Counted from the first letter of the stretch, positions 45,539 through 55,044 are shown. The stretch: DNA of 64,000 nucleotides from Streptomyces sp. B21-083 (GCF_036898825.1 NZ_JARUND010000001.1:2976001-3040000), one strand, 5' to 3'. Program-made: numbers and translations. Notes: generated by a model not told the origin, from the letters alone.

Positions 45539-46564
45539 CTAGAAAACCGACTCCGCCTCGTCCATCCGGTCCTTCGGGACCGTCTTCAGTTCCATGACCG
45601 CCTCCGCCAGCGGCACCATCACCACGTCCGTCCCGCGCAGTGCCGTCATCCGCCCGAACTGGCCCTGGTGCGCGGCCTCCACCGCGTGCCAGCCGAACCG
45701 GGTCGCGAGGACGCGGTCGTACGCGGTGGGCGTGCCGCCGCGCTGGATGTGGCCCAGGATGACCGGCTTGGCCTCCTTGCCGAGCCGTCGTTCCAGCTCG
45801 TACGCCAGTGCCGTACCGATGCCCTGGAAGCGCTCGTGGCCGAACTGGTCGATTGCGCCGTGGCCGTAGTCCATGCTGCCCTCGGCGGGGTGCGCGCCCT
45901 CGGCGACGCAGATGACGGCGAACTTCTTGCCGCGCGCGAACCGCTCCTCGACCATCTTCACGAGTAGCGCGGGGTCGAAGGGTCGCTCGGGGAGGCAGAT
46001 GCCGTGGGCGCCGGCCGCCATGCCGGACTCCAGGGCGATCCAGCCGGCGTGCCGGCCCATGACCTCGACGACCATCACGCGCTGATGCGACTCGGCGGTG
46101 GTCTTGAGGCGGTCCATCGCCTCCGTCGCGACACCCACCGCCGTGTCGAAGCCGAACGTACGGTCCGTCGACGAGATGTCGTTGTCGATCGTCTTCGGGA
46201 CGCCGACGACCGGCAGGCCCGCGTCGCTCAGCATCCTCGCCGCCGTCAGGGTGCCCTCGCCGCCGATCGGGATCAGCGCGTCGATGCCGAACTCGTGGAT
46301 CATGTCGGAGGCGTTCTCGCAGGCCTCGCGCAGCCGGTCGCGCTGCAGGCGGGAGGAGCCGAGGATGGTGCCGCCGCGGGCGAGGATGCCGCTGACGTCG
46401 TCGAGGTCGAGGGCGCGGTAGCGGCCGTCGAGCAGCCCCGCGTAACCGTCCTCGAAGCCGATGACCTCGTCGTCGTACTGCGTGACCGCCCGGTGGACGA
46501 CCGACCGGATCACTGCGTTCAGGCCGGGGCAGTCGCCGCCTGCGGTGAGAACTCCGATACGCAT
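45539..46564 (-). CDS. pfkA: 6-phosphofructokinase (group with GGEGT/PKTIDND)
   Basis: A 341-residue enzyme phosphorylating fructose 6-phosphate. It has N-terminal GGDCPGLNA, nucleotide loop GGEGT, catalytic PKTIDNDI, MGRHAGW and ILGHIQRGGTP. Gly in GGEGT indicates ATP rather than pyrophosphate use. Lys in PKTIDND, where E. coli has Gly, is the combination reported for Streptomyces ATP-PFK, which lies close to the pyrophosphate-dependent enzymes. ATG 46564 follows AGGAG. It diverges from pta-ackA. Confidence 0.93.
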   Translation of the reverse strand: MRIGVLTAGGDCPGLNAVIRSVVHRAVTQYDDEVIGFEDGYAGLLDGRYRALDLDDVSGILARGGTILGSSRLQRDRLREACENASDMIHEFGIDALIPIGGEGTLTAARMLSDAGLPVVGVPKTIDNDISSTDRTFGFDTAVGVATEAMDRLKTTAESHQRVMVVEVMGRHAGWIALESGMAAGAHGICLPERPFDPALLVKMVEERFARGKKFAVICVAEGAHPAEGSMDYGHGAIDQFGHERFQGIGTALAYELERRLGKEAKPVILGHIQRGGTPTAYDRVLATRFGWHAVEAAHQGQFGRMTALRGTDVVMVPLAEAVMELKTVPKDRMDEAESVF

Positions 46565-46787
46565 CGTGCTGTGTCTCCTGCTCGCTGTGATCACTGTGAG
46601 CGCGGTGCTAACGCTGATGGCTCTGATCGTTCTGATCGCTTTTGATACCTGTGAGTCACCCCAATTGTTCCACGCCCCGGCCGGACCCTCGATCCTGACC
46701 GCCCCCCACCGGGCTGACCGGCGCCTTAACCAGCGGCGCGGGTACTGTCAAGAGGCCCGAACAGTCCAGCTGAAACGGAGAGCACGC

Positions 46788-48902
46788 GTGACGACCCGCA
46801 GCGTGTACGTGACCGGGATCGACCGGGGCGACGGCCGCCAGGTCGTCGAGCTGGGAGTCATGGAACTCCTGACCCGGCAGGTCGACCGCGTGGGCGTCTT
46901 CCGCCCCCTGGTGCACGACAACCCGGACCGTCTCTTCGAGCTGCTGCGCGCCCGCTACCGCCTCTCCCAGGACCCGGCGACCGTGTACGGCATGGACTAC
47001 CCGGAGGCGTCCGCGCTCCAGGCCGAGCGGGGCACCGACGAGCTCGTCTCGACCCTCGTCGACCGCTTTCTGCGCGTCGCCCGCGAGTACGACGTCGTCC
47101 TGGTCCTCGGCACCGACTTCGCCGCCACCCAGTTCCCGGACGAGCTGGCCCTCAACGCCCGCCTCGCGAACGAGTTCGGCGCGTCCGTCGTCGCGGTCGT
47201 CGGCGGACGCGACCAGACCGCCGAGTCGGTGCTCGCCGAGACCCGCAACGCGTACCGCGCGTACGAGGCGCTCGGCTGCGACGTCCTCGCCATGGTCGCC
47301 AACCGCGTGGCCCGCGAGGACCGCACCGCGATCGCCGAGGGCCTCGGCTCCCGTCTCCCCGTGCCCTGTTACGTCCTCCCCGACGAGCCGGCCCTCGCCG
47401 CGCCGACGGTCGCCCAGATCACCCACGCGCTCGGCGGCACGGTGCTGCTCGGCGACGACTCGGGCCTCGCCCGCGACGCGCTGGACTTCGTCTTCGGCGG
47501 CGCGATGCTGCCCAACTTCCTGACCGCGCTGACCCCGGGCTGTCTGGTCGTCACGCCCGGCGACCGCGCCGACCTGGTCGTCGGTGCCCTGGCCGCGCAC
47601 AGCGCCGGTACGCCGCCCATCGCGGGCGTCCTGCTGACCCTGGACGAGCGCCCCAGCGACGAGGTCCTCACCCTCGCCGCCCGGCTCGCCCCGGGCACCC
47701 CGGTCATCTCCGTGGCCGGCACGAGCTTCCCCACCGCCGCCCAACTCTTCTCCCTGGAGGGGAAGTTGAACGCGGCCACCCCGCGCAAGGCGGAGACGGC
47801 ACTCGGCCTCTTCGAACGTCATGTGGACACGACCGAGCTGCTCGGACGCGTCTCCGCGCCCAGCAGCGACCGTGTCACGCCCATGATGTTCGAGCACAAG
47901 CTCCTCGAACGCGCCCGCGCCGACAAGCGCCGGGTCGTCCTCCCCGAGGGCACCGAGGAACGCGTCCTGCGCGCCGCCGAGGTGCTGCTGCGGCGGGGCG
48001 TGTGCGACCTGACGCTGCTCGGCCCGGTCGACGCCATCCGCAAGAAGGCCGCCGACCTGGGCATAGACCTCGGCGAATGCCAGCTGATCGACCCGCACAC
48101 CTCCGAGCTGCGGGACCGGTTCGCCGAGAAGTACGCCCAGCTCCGCGCCCACCGGGGCGTCACCGTCGAGCTGGCCTACGACGTCGTCTCGGACGTCAAC
48201 TACTTCGGCACCCTGATGGTCGAGGAGGGCATGGCCGACGGCATGGTGTCGGGTTCCGTCCACTCCACGGCCGCGACGATCCGCCCCGCCTTCGAGATCA
48301 TCAAGACGAAGCCGGACGCCTCGATCGTCTCGTCCGTCTTCTTCATGTGCCTGGCCGACAAGGTCCTCGTCTACGGCGACTGCGCGGTCAACCCCGACCC
48401 GAACGCCGAGCAGTTGGCCGACATCGCCATCCAGTCGGCCGCCACCGCCGAGCAGTTCGGCGTACGGCCGAGGATCGCGATGCTGTCGTACTCCACGGGT
48501 ACGTCGGGTTCGGGCGCGGACGTCGACAAGGTGCGGGAGGCGACGGAGCTGGTGCGCTCCCGGCGCGCGGACCTGCGTATCGAGGGCCCGATCCAGTACG
48601 ACGCGGCGGTGGAGCCGACCGTGGCCGCCACCAAACTCCCCGGCTCCGAAGTCGCGGGCCAGGCAAGCGTGTTGATCTTCCCTGACCTCAACACCGGCAA
48701 CAACACCTACAAGGCCGTGCAGCGTTCGGCCGGCGCGATCGCCGTCGGCCCGGTCCTCCAGGGCCTGCGCAAGCCGGTCAACGACCTGTCCCGGGGCGCC
48801 CTGGTCACGGACATCGTCACCACGGTCGCGATCACGGCGATCCAGGCCCAGACCGTGACAACCGCTCTCACCACCCCTACCGAAAAGGCATCCGCGCAGT
48901 GA
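46788..48902 (+). CDS. pta: Phosphate acetyltransferase (long form)
   Basis: A 704-residue enzyme interconverting acetyl-CoA and acetyl phosphate. The N-terminal P-loop-like BioD/DRTGG regions (about 1-360) are the regulatory part of long Pta enzymes. The catalytic PTA_PTB domain starts at MFEHKLLERARADKRRVVLPEG and contains MVSGSVHSTAATIRPA and FPDLNTGNNTYKAVQR. GTG 46788 follows ACGGAGAG and starts the family homology. Overlap with ackA as GTGA indicates translational coupling. Confidence 0.94.
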   Translation: MTTRSVYVTGIDRGDGRQVVELGVMELLTRQVDRVGVFRPLVHDNPDRLFELLRARYRLSQDPATVYGMDYPEASALQAERGTDELVSTLVDRFLRVAREYDVVLVLGTDFAATQFPDELALNARLANEFGASVVAVVGGRDQTAESVLAETRNAYRAYEALGCDVLAMVANRVAREDRTAIAEGLGSRLPVPCYVLPDEPALAAPTVAQITHALGGTVLLGDDSGLARDALDFVFGGAMLPNFLTALTPGCLVVTPGDRADLVVGALAAHSAGTPPIAGVLLTLDERPSDEVLTLAARLAPGTPVISVAGTSFPTAAQLFSLEGKLNAATPRKAETALGLFERHVDTTELLGRVSAPSSDRVTPMMFEHKLLERARADKRRVVLPEGTEERVLRAAEVLLRRGVCDLTLLGPVDAIRKKAADLGIDLGECQLIDPHTSELRDRFAEKYAQLRAHRGVTVELAYDVVSDVNYFGTLMVEEGMADGMVSGSVHSTAATIRPAFEIIKTKPDASIVSSVFFMCLADKVLVYGDCAVNPDPNAEQLADIAIQSAATAEQFGVRPRIAMLSYSTGTSGSGADVDKVREATELVRSRRADLRIEGPIQYDAAVEPTVAATKLPGSEVAGQASVLIFPDLNTGNNTYKAVQRSAGAIAVGPVLQGLRKPVNDLSRGALVTDIVTTVAITAIQAQTVTTALTTPTEKASAQ

Positions 48903-50119
48903 CCGCGACCCGCGTCCTCGTCCTCAACTCCGGTTCGTCCTCGCTGAAGTACCAGCTGCTCGACATGCGCGACAGCAGCCGGCTCGCCGTGGGCCTGGTG
49001 GAACGCATCGGCGAGGAGATCTCCCGCCTGAAGCACACCCCGCTGGCGACCGGCGGCGCGTCCCGTGAGCGTACGGGCCCGATCGCCGACCACGAGGCGG
49101 CCTTGAAGGCGGTGGCGGAGGAGCTGACGAGTGATGAACTCGGCCTTGACTCCCCCGAGTTGGCGGCCATCGGGCACCGGGTCGTGCACGGCGGCCAGGC
49201 TTTCACCGAGCCGACGGTCGTCGACGACACGGTCCTCGCGGAGATCGAGCGCCTGATCCCGGTGGCCCCGCTGCACAATCCGGCGAACCTCACCGGCATC
49301 CGTACCGCCCAGTCGCTGCGCCCCGACCTCCCCCAGGTCGCGGTCTTCGACACGGCCTTCCACACCACCATGCCGGAGTCGGCGGCCCGCTACGCGATCG
49401 ACGTCGCGACGGCCGACGAGCACCGCATCCGGCGGTACGGGTTCCACGGCACGTCCCACGCGTACGTGTCGCGGGAGACGGCCCGGCTCCTGGGCCGGGC
49501 GCCCGAGGACGTGAACGTGATCGTGCTGCACCTGGGCAACGGGGCGTCCGCGTCCGCCGTCCAGGGCGGCAGGTGTGTGGACACGTCCATGGGGCTGACG
49601 CCACTGGAGGGGCTGGTCATGGGAACCCGCTCCGGTGACCTGGACCCGGCCGTCATCTTCCATTTGACGCGTGTTGGCGGAATGTCCACGGACGAGATCG
49701 ACACTCTTCTCAACAAGAAGAGCGGCCTGCTCGGTCTGTGCGGAGACAACGACATGCGGGAAATCCGCCGCCGTATCGACGAGGGCGGCGCGGACGCCCC
49801 GGCGGCCCGGCTGGCCTTCGACATCTACATCCACCGTCTGAAGAAGTACATCGGCGCCTATTACGCGGTACTCGGCCGGGTGGACGCCATCGCGTTCACG
49901 GCCGGGGTCGGCGAGAACGCGGCGCCGGTGCGCGAGGCGGCGGTGGCGGGCCTGGAGGGCCTCGGGGTGGCCGTGGACGGCACCCTGAACGCCGTACGGG
50001 GCCAGGAGGCCCGGCTGATCTCCCCCGCGGGCTCCCGGGTCGCGGTGGCCGTCGTACCGACGGACGAGGAGCTGGAGATCGCGACACAGACGTACGCGCT
50101 GGTGAGATCGGACAACTGA
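48899..50119 (+). CDS. ackA: Acetate kinase
   Basis: A 406-residue ASKHA-fold kinase making ATP from acetyl phosphate. It has VLNSGSSSLKYQLLD, GHRVVHGG, FDTAFHTTMP with the catalytic Arg/Asp region, RRYGFHGTSHAYV and FTAGVGENA. It is coupled to pta by the GTGA overlap; together they form the acetate overflow pathway next to glycolytic pfkA and pyk. Confidence 0.95.
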   Translation: MTATRVLVLNSGSSSLKYQLLDMRDSSRLAVGLVERIGEEISRLKHTPLATGGASRERTGPIADHEAALKAVAEELTSDELGLDSPELAAIGHRVVHGGQAFTEPTVVDDTVLAEIERLIPVAPLHNPANLTGIRTAQSLRPDLPQVAVFDTAFHTTMPESAARYAIDVATADEHRIRRYGFHGTSHAYVSRETARLLGRAPEDVNVIVLHLGNGASASAVQGGRCVDTSMGLTPLEGLVMGTRSGDLDPAVIFHLTRVGGMSTDEIDTLLNKKSGLLGLCGDNDMREIRRRIDEGGADAPAARLAFDIYIHRLKKYIGAYYAVLGRVDAIAFTAGVGENAAPVREAAVAGLEGLGVAVDGTLNAVRGQEARLISPAGSRVAVAVVPTDEELEIATQTYALVRSDN

Positions 50120-50281
50120 AGACACTTAACGGATATTGGACGAACATTGGGAGGACATTGGCCGACTCCGACGGAAGAGCCTCACCTGAGCGCTATCCCG
50201 CCCCTTTGTGTCCAGTCCATGCTTCTACGTCGTCCACCAGGCGGAATATTCCGAAGCGAAACAAACCGATAGGATCGCCCC

Positions 50282-51712
50282 ATGCGCCGTTCGAAAATCG
50301 TTTGCACTCTCGGCCCCGCGGTCGACTCCCATGAAATGCTCGTCTCGCTGATCGAGGCCGGCATGAACGTGGCCCGGTTCAACTTCAGCCACGGCTCGCA
50401 CGCCGAGCACCAGGGCCGGTACGACCGGGTCCGGGCCGCCGCCAAGGAGACGGGCCGAGCGATCGGCGTCCTGGCCGACCTGCAGGGCCCGAAGATCCGC
50501 CTGGAGACCTTCGCGGAGGGCCCCGTCGAGCTGGTGCGGGGCGACGAGTTCGTCATCACCACCGAGGACGTCCCCGGTGACAAGACCATCTGCGGTACGA
50601 CGTACAAGGGCCTCCCGGGTGATGTGTCGACCGGCGACCAGATCCTGATCAACGACGGCAACGTCGAGCTGAAGGTCCTGGCCGTCGAGGGTCCGCGGGT
50701 GAGGTCGATCGTCATCGAGGGCGGCGTCATCTCTGACCACAAGGGCATCAACCTGCCCGGTGCGGCCGTGAACGTCCCGGCCCTCTCCGAGAAGGACATC
50801 GACGACCTGCGCTTCGCCCTGCGCATGGGCTGCGACCTGGTCGCCCTCTCGTTCGTCCGCGACGCCGGTGACGTGGACGACGTCCACAAGATCATGGACG
50901 AGGAGGGTCGCCGCGTCCCCGTCATCGCCAAGGTGGAGAAGCCGCAGGCGGTGGACAACATGGACGCCGTCGTCGCGGCCTTCGACGGTGTGATGGTGGC
51001 CCGCGGTGACCTCGCCGTCGAGTACCCCCTCGAAAAGGTCCCGATGGTGCAGAAGCGCCTGGTGGAGCTGTGCCGGCGCAACGCGAAGCCGGTGATCGTC
51101 GCGACCCAGATGATGGAGTCGATGATCACCAACTCCCGCCCGACCCGCGCCGAGGCGTCCGACGTGGCGAACGCGATCCTGGACGGAGCGGACGCGGTCA
51201 TGCTGTCCGCGGAGTCCTCGGTCGGCGCGTACCCGCTCGAAACGGTCCGCACGATGTCGAAGATCGTCGTCGCGGCGGAGGAGGAGCTCCTCTCCAAGGG
51301 CCTCCAGCCCCTCGTCCCCGGCAAGAAGCCGAAGACGCAGGGCGGCTCGGTCGCCCGCGCGGCCTGCGAGATCGCCGACTTCCTCGGCGGCAGGGGCCTG
51401 GTGGCCTTCACCAAGTCCGGCGACACGGCCCGCCGCCTCTCCCGCTACCGCGCGGCCCAGCCCATCGTCGCCTTCACCACCGACGAGGGCACCCGCAACC
51501 AGCTCTCCCTGAGCTGGGGCGTCGACTCGTACGTCGTCCCGTTCGTCAACAGCACGGACGAGATGGTCTCCCTGGTCGACCAGGAGATGCTCAAGCTGGG
51601 CCGCTTCAAGGTCGGCGAGGTCGTCGTCATGACGGCAGGCTCCCCGCCCGGCGTCCCGGGCACGACGAACATGGTCCGGGTGCACCACTTGGGCGAGGGC
51701 GAACTCGCCTGA
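50282..51712 (+). CDS. pyk: Pyruvate kinase
   Basis: A 476-residue glycolytic enzyme converting phosphoenolpyruvate and ADP to pyruvate and ATP. It has MRRSKIVCTLGP, NFSHGSHAEH, the catalytic VIAKVEKPQAVDN, GVMVARGDLAVEYP and ATQMMESM, then a C-terminal regulatory domain (about 340-476). The 162-bp gap to ackA has no terminator hairpin, so partial read-through is possible. A strong terminator follows. Confidence 0.96.
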   Translation: MRRSKIVCTLGPAVDSHEMLVSLIEAGMNVARFNFSHGSHAEHQGRYDRVRAAAKETGRAIGVLADLQGPKIRLETFAEGPVELVRGDEFVITTEDVPGDKTICGTTYKGLPGDVSTGDQILINDGNVELKVLAVEGPRVRSIVIEGGVISDHKGINLPGAAVNVPALSEKDIDDLRFALRMGCDLVALSFVRDAGDVDDVHKIMDEEGRRVPVIAKVEKPQAVDNMDAVVAAFDGVMVARGDLAVEYPLEKVPMVQKRLVELCRRNAKPVIVATQMMESMITNSRPTRAEASDVANAILDGADAVMLSAESSVGAYPLETVRTMSKIVVAAEEELLSKGLQPLVPGKKPKTQGGSVARAACEIADFLGGRGLVAFTKSGDTARRLSRYRAAQPIVAFTTDEGTRNQLSLSWGVDSYVVPFVNSTDEMVSLVDQEMLKLGRFKVGEVVVMTAGSPPGVPGTTNMVRVHHLGEGELA

Positions 51713-51735
51713 TCGGCGCTCGCTCATACGGCTTC

Positions 51736-51769
51736 GAGGGCGTCCCCTGTGCTCACAGGGGACGCCCTC
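51736..51769 (+). terminator. Terminator of pyk
   Basis: GAGGGCGTCCCCTGT and ACAGGGGACGCCCTC make a perfect 15-bp stem around GCTC, 24 nt after the pyk stop. Confidence 0.88.
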
Positions 51770-51860
51770 CGCCGTCCCCGGGCCGGCCGAACCAGCTGCG
51801 GCCTCACCGACGCTGGATCACACGACGCCGACGAACAGCCCGTGGCTTCCCCACCTCGCG

Positions 51861-52052
51861 TCAGAGGAGGTGGTCTGCTTTGCCGGCCTTGATGTCCTGG
51901 ATGAGGGTGCGAAGGGCTTCTCGGGTGTCGGTGAGGTAGGTGTCTTCTTGGCCGGCGATGGCGATGTAGGCGTTGCCGGTGGGGTCGGTGCCTATGCGGA
52001 AGCAGTTGGCGCCTTCGGCGCAGTAGGGCTCTTCCCAGGTGATTTCGGGCAA
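51861..52052 (-). CDS. DUF397-like small protein of a whiJ/abaA-type cluster
   Basis: A 63-residue protein (EITWEEPYCAEGANCFRIG ... GKADHLL). In Streptomyces, small proteins of this kind lie directly downstream of XRE-DUF5753 regulators and are proposed partners, sometimes toxin-antitoxin-like. The TTG start follows GAGGAG with a 5-nt spacer and begins 9 nt after the regulator stop. A nearly identical copy lies inverted at 41901-42103. Confidence 0.75.
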   Translation of the reverse strand: MPEITWEEPYCAEGANCFRIGTDPTGNAYIAIAGQEDTYLTDTREALRTLIQDIKAGKADHLL

Positions 52053-52061
52053 CGTAACTCC

Positions 52062-52913
52062 TCAGAGTTGGCGGGCGATCGCGTGGATGAAGTCGCGTGA
52101 CGCGCTGGGCGTGAGTGACGCGGCTTCCATCCAGTCCAAGTGAGCACGGTACTTGTCGAGTTGGGACTGACCGTGGGTGAACTCGGGGCCGTGCGCGGAG
52201 TCCAACTCCACGGTGTCGAGCTGGGGGACAGGACCTTCGACGTAGATCACCGCTTGCCCGGCGCCGGGAAACGCCCCTGCCTTGAAGGGGATCACGCGTA
52301 CGCCGATGTTGTCGTGCTCGGACACTTCGCAGAGGCGGTCCAGTTGCATACGCATCACCTTCACACCGCCGAACTCGACGCGCAGGGCGGCCTCGTGCAC
52401 GTATCCGACATACGTGATCGGCTTGTCCCGGTACAGCACCTGCTGGCGTTGCAGGCGGAGAGCCACGCGTAGCTCGACTTCCGCCGGTGACAGGGGCGGA
52501 AGCGCGGCGCCGAAGAGGGTGCGGGCGTAACCGTCGGTCTGCAGCAGGCCTGGCAAGATCATGGCCAGGCCCACGCGCACGCTCTTGGAGTGCCATTCCA
52601 GTTCCGCGATGTCGAGGAGCCCTGCGGGGATTTGCCCCCGATACACCTCCCACCAGCTGCGTGTGCGTGTCCCGACCATGTCGACCAGAGCATCGATGTA
52701 CGCCTCGTCGCGGCAGGCGTAGTTGCAGGCCAGGGTTCTCAGACGGTCTGCGTTGATGGCCCGGACCCCGGACTCGATGTTGGACACCTTCGCCCTGTCC
52801 AGCCCGAGCAGCCCTGCGGCGTACTCGGTCGTCACGTCTGCTGCCAGACGCATTTTGCGCAGCTCGGCGCCCAGGCGCTTCTGTCGCTCCGTCGGCGTTG
52901 ACCTCGGTGGCAT
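52062..52913 (-). CDS. XRE-family regulator with DUF5753 (WhiJ-like)
   Basis: A 283-residue regulator. The N-terminal HTH is LGAELRKMRLAADVTTEYAAGLLGLDRAKVSNIESG and the C-terminal DUF5753 part includes LQTDGYARTLF, RLQRQQVLYRD, RVIPFKAGAFPGAGQAVIYVE and HLDWMEAASLTPSASRDFI. WhiJ-type proteins influence development and antibiotic production. The ATG follows GGAGGAA. It is divergent from the ATPase-like gene at 53195, making the usual three-gene set with the small gene. Confidence 0.9.
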   Translation of the reverse strand: MPPRSTPTERQKRLGAELRKMRLAADVTTEYAAGLLGLDRAKVSNIESGVRAINADRLRTLACNYACRDEAYIDALVDMVGTRTRSWWEVYRGQIPAGLLDIAELEWHSKSVRVGLAMILPGLLQTDGYARTLFGAALPPLSPAEVELRVALRLQRQQVLYRDKPITYVGYVHEAALRVEFGGVKVMRMQLDRLCEVSEHDNIGVRVIPFKAGAFPGAGQAVIYVEGPVPQLDTVELDSAHGPEFTHGQSQLDKYRAHLDWMEAASLTPSASRDFIHAIARQL

Positions 52914-53194
52914 GTGTCATTTCCTCCAGCGGGTGCGGCGCAAGTCTGCCCTTTCGGCGCCGGGTTGGTCCACTTGGCTAGTGGTAATTCTGTTGGAGTA
53001 GTGGCAAAAGACCACCTCACTCATCTACAGTCGGTAACTAGTTTCTTACGCTCCGACATCGTCCGGAAGTGCATCGCGCGAGCCTGCCCGCCTTCTCCTT
53101 CCCTGGGAGGGGCGCGCTCGCGTCAGGGAGACAGGCCACTGGTCGGGGCGTACGTCAACGCCGTCATGTCCGTTGTTCAGCAAGGGAGTTCGCC

Positions 53195-53698
53195 ATGTCC
53201 GCATCGCTGGCCGTCTCGGCCTGTCCCATCTCGACCGACCTCACCAAGGCGCCGCCGCCCGGCCCGGACACGCTCACGTACGGCTTCACCCTGCCTGCCG
53301 AGGCGGTGAGTTCGCGGGTTGCCCGGGCTACGACTCGGGTTGTTCTCCAGACGCATGGGCTGGAGGCGATGGCGGACGCTGCGGTACAGGTGGTGGGGGA
53401 GTTGACGGCGTGCGCTTTCCGGTTCGCTGCGGACGCGTCGGTGTACGTGTCGTTGCGGTGGTGGGAGGGGGAGCTGCAGGTGGTGCTTTATGACGGTCAC
53501 CGGAGGCATGTGCATCCCCGGCTGGCTGCGGCTTGTGATGAGCGGAGGGGGGATGCGTTGCGGGTGTTGGGGTGCGTGGTGGAAGCGTGCGGCGGGGAGT
53601 GGGGGTTCGGAGAGGCTCGGGAGCCGGGGGGTGGGACGCGGATGTGGGCTGTGCTGCCTTGGCAAGGGGCTCGGGAGTTCGCGGGGGCGAGCGCGTGA
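53195..53698 (+). CDS. RsbW/anti-sigma-like ATPase-fold protein with degenerate ATP site
   Basis: A 167-residue protein with the GHKL-like core of about residues 35-150. The N-box, usually ELVTNAV, reads ELTACAFRFA, and the DxGxG box is replaced by YDGHRRHVHPR. ATP binding and kinase activity are therefore doubtful. Such proteins accompany whiJ/abaA-type regulators and are thought to act by protein binding. ATG 53195 follows AAGGGAG. Codon bias here is T/G-rich compared with the core genes. The 281-bp divergent region holds repeated TAGTGG units around 52979-53000. Confidence 0.75.
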   Translation: MSASLAVSACPISTDLTKAPPPGPDTLTYGFTLPAEAVSSRVARATTRVVLQTHGLEAMADAAVQVVGELTACAFRFAADASVYVSLRWWEGELQVVLYDGHRRHVHPRLAAACDERRGDALRVLGCVVEACGGEWGFGEAREPGGGTRMWAVLPWQGAREFAGASA

Positions 53699-53900
53699 GC
53701 AGGTGAAGCGGCGGTGGGACGGTTACGGGCGCCGCCATGAACCTCGCCCACCTCACCGAAACACCCAGGTCCGCACCCGCACCAGCCACTGCGCAGCACT
53801 TCGCCCCGCCGAGCGTCAGCTCAACGGGGCGAAGTAGCCGGACCCGGATCAACCAGCAGCATCCCTCAGGAACCGAGCCCTTCGAGGCGTCCGCGGTGTC

Positions 53901-54404
53901 TCACACCTGCGCGGCCGCCTCGACGATGCCGCGTGCCAAGGCGTCGAAGTTCTCCCGGTAGAAGGTCGTCCGCCGGTAGAACTCCTCCTGCGAGAACGCG
54001 CCGCGTTCCACGCACATGACCGCGGTGGCGGTCAACGCGCTGTGCAGGATGTGCAACTCGTGGAGGGTGAGCCGGAGTTCGAAGGACTCCTTGTGCTCGC
54101 CCGCGAGGCGTTCGGTGAGTGAGCCGACGGCCTTCGGGTCCGCGCCGAACTGGACCCCGGGCCGTTGCCCCTGGATTCCAGTCGTACAAAAAGGAGGGCG
54201 CCCGGTGGCGTGCCTCGGCCTGGGCCGGGTGAGCCGGGCGAGAAGGGCCTCACCGTCGCGGGTCACCGAGCTGAAGACGGTGCCGGTGGACGGATGGACG
54301 AGGCTGAACCGGTGAACTGACGTCTGCTGCGAGGGGTGGGCGGGACGTGTGTCCCGCCCACCCCTCGTAACGTCAGTCCCTCTGAAGGCCCTGGTCGACT
54401 GCAC
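53901..54404 (-). CDS. Hypothetical protein, start uncertain
   Basis: The frame codes for up to 167 residues. The C-terminal about 80 (ERLAGEHKESFELRLTLHELHILHSALTATAVMC ... FYRENFDALARGIVEAA) look like a genuine small helical domain. The N-terminal part lies across the 54331-54366 terminator and beyond, so translation probably begins at GTG 54266 or near it. No family is recognised. The 202-bp gap 53699-53900 beyond it has no gene. Confidence 0.4.
   Translation of the reverse strand: MQSTRAFRGTDVTRGGRDTRPAHPSQQTSVHRFSLVHPSTGTVFSSVTRDGEALLARLTRPRPRHATGRPPFCTTGIQGQRPGVQFGADPKAVGSLTERLAGEHKESFELRLTLHELHILHSALTATAVMCVERGAFSQEEFYRRTTFYRENFDALARGIVEAAAQV
54331..54366 (-). terminator. Terminator of the toxin-immunity pair
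   Basis: GAGGGGTGGGCGGGAC and GTCCCGCCCACCCCTC form a perfect 16-bp stem around GTGT, 6 nt after the stop of the candidate immunity gene. Confidence 0.88.
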
Positions 54405-55044
54405 CTTCCGGATAGCCGAGACGTTCGCCGAGTGTCACCAGCGCTTCCCGGCACGGGCCGTCCAGCGGCAGCGCGTAGCGTTTGACCGCGCGCAGGAAGA
54501 GCCGGAAACCGAGGTCGGCGCACGCCCCGGTGATCACATACTCCAGCGCCGGTACCAGGGGGGCGGGCAGCGGCAGCGGGTTGAACACCTCTCCTTCCTC
54601 GTGCGCCCGCGTCAGCGCGGCGGCCACCGGGGCCATCGCCCTGTGCACCGCGGCGCACAGCGACTCGTCTGTCACGGGGTCGGCCGGGGGCGGGGAGAAG
54701 CCGGGGTCACGGCGGGATTCTGCCGCGAGCCAGGCCGACTCGATCTGCTCCAGCCACTCCCGCGCTCCGACCTGCTGCTTGGCCGGGTCGAACGCGTGGT
54801 CGGTTGAGCCGACCCAGGCCGTGCGGATCGTGTCGTGCTCCAAGCCGGAGTCCAGTAGTCGCCGTACGTCACGGCCCAGCTGCAGGGATGCCGGGTGGCC
54901 GAGCTCCCGGACCGACCGTTCGGTGATCAAGAGCATGGCCGAGACCGGCCCCCGCTCGATAAGGCAGTCCATCTCCGCAGGAGGCAGGTCCGCCAGCTCA
55001 TCGCACTGCTCGGAGAGCCAGGTGAGGCCAGTCTCGTAGGTCAT
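54373..55044 (-). CDS. Candidate immunity protein for the adjacent polymorphic toxin
   Basis: A 223-residue cytosolic protein without recognised family, mostly helical, acidic and Leu-rich (MTYETGLTWLSEQCDELADL start). The ATG at 55044 lies only 2 nt after the toxin stop and the pair ends in its own terminator. Position, size, lack of signal peptide and coupling fit an immunity protein binding the RNase A-like toxin domain. The frame extends upstream inside the toxin gene without a ribosome site. Confidence 0.6.
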   Translation of the reverse strand: MTYETGLTWLSEQCDELADLPPAEMDCLIERGPVSAMLLITERSVRELGHPASLQLGRDVRRLLDSGLEHDTIRTAWVGSTDHAFDPAKQQVGAREWLEQIESAWLAAESRRDPGFSPPPADPVTDESLCAAVHRAMAPVAAALTRAHEEGEVFNPLPLPAPLVPALEYVITGACADLGFRLFLRAVKRYALPLDGPCREALVTLGERLGYPEGAVDQGLQRD

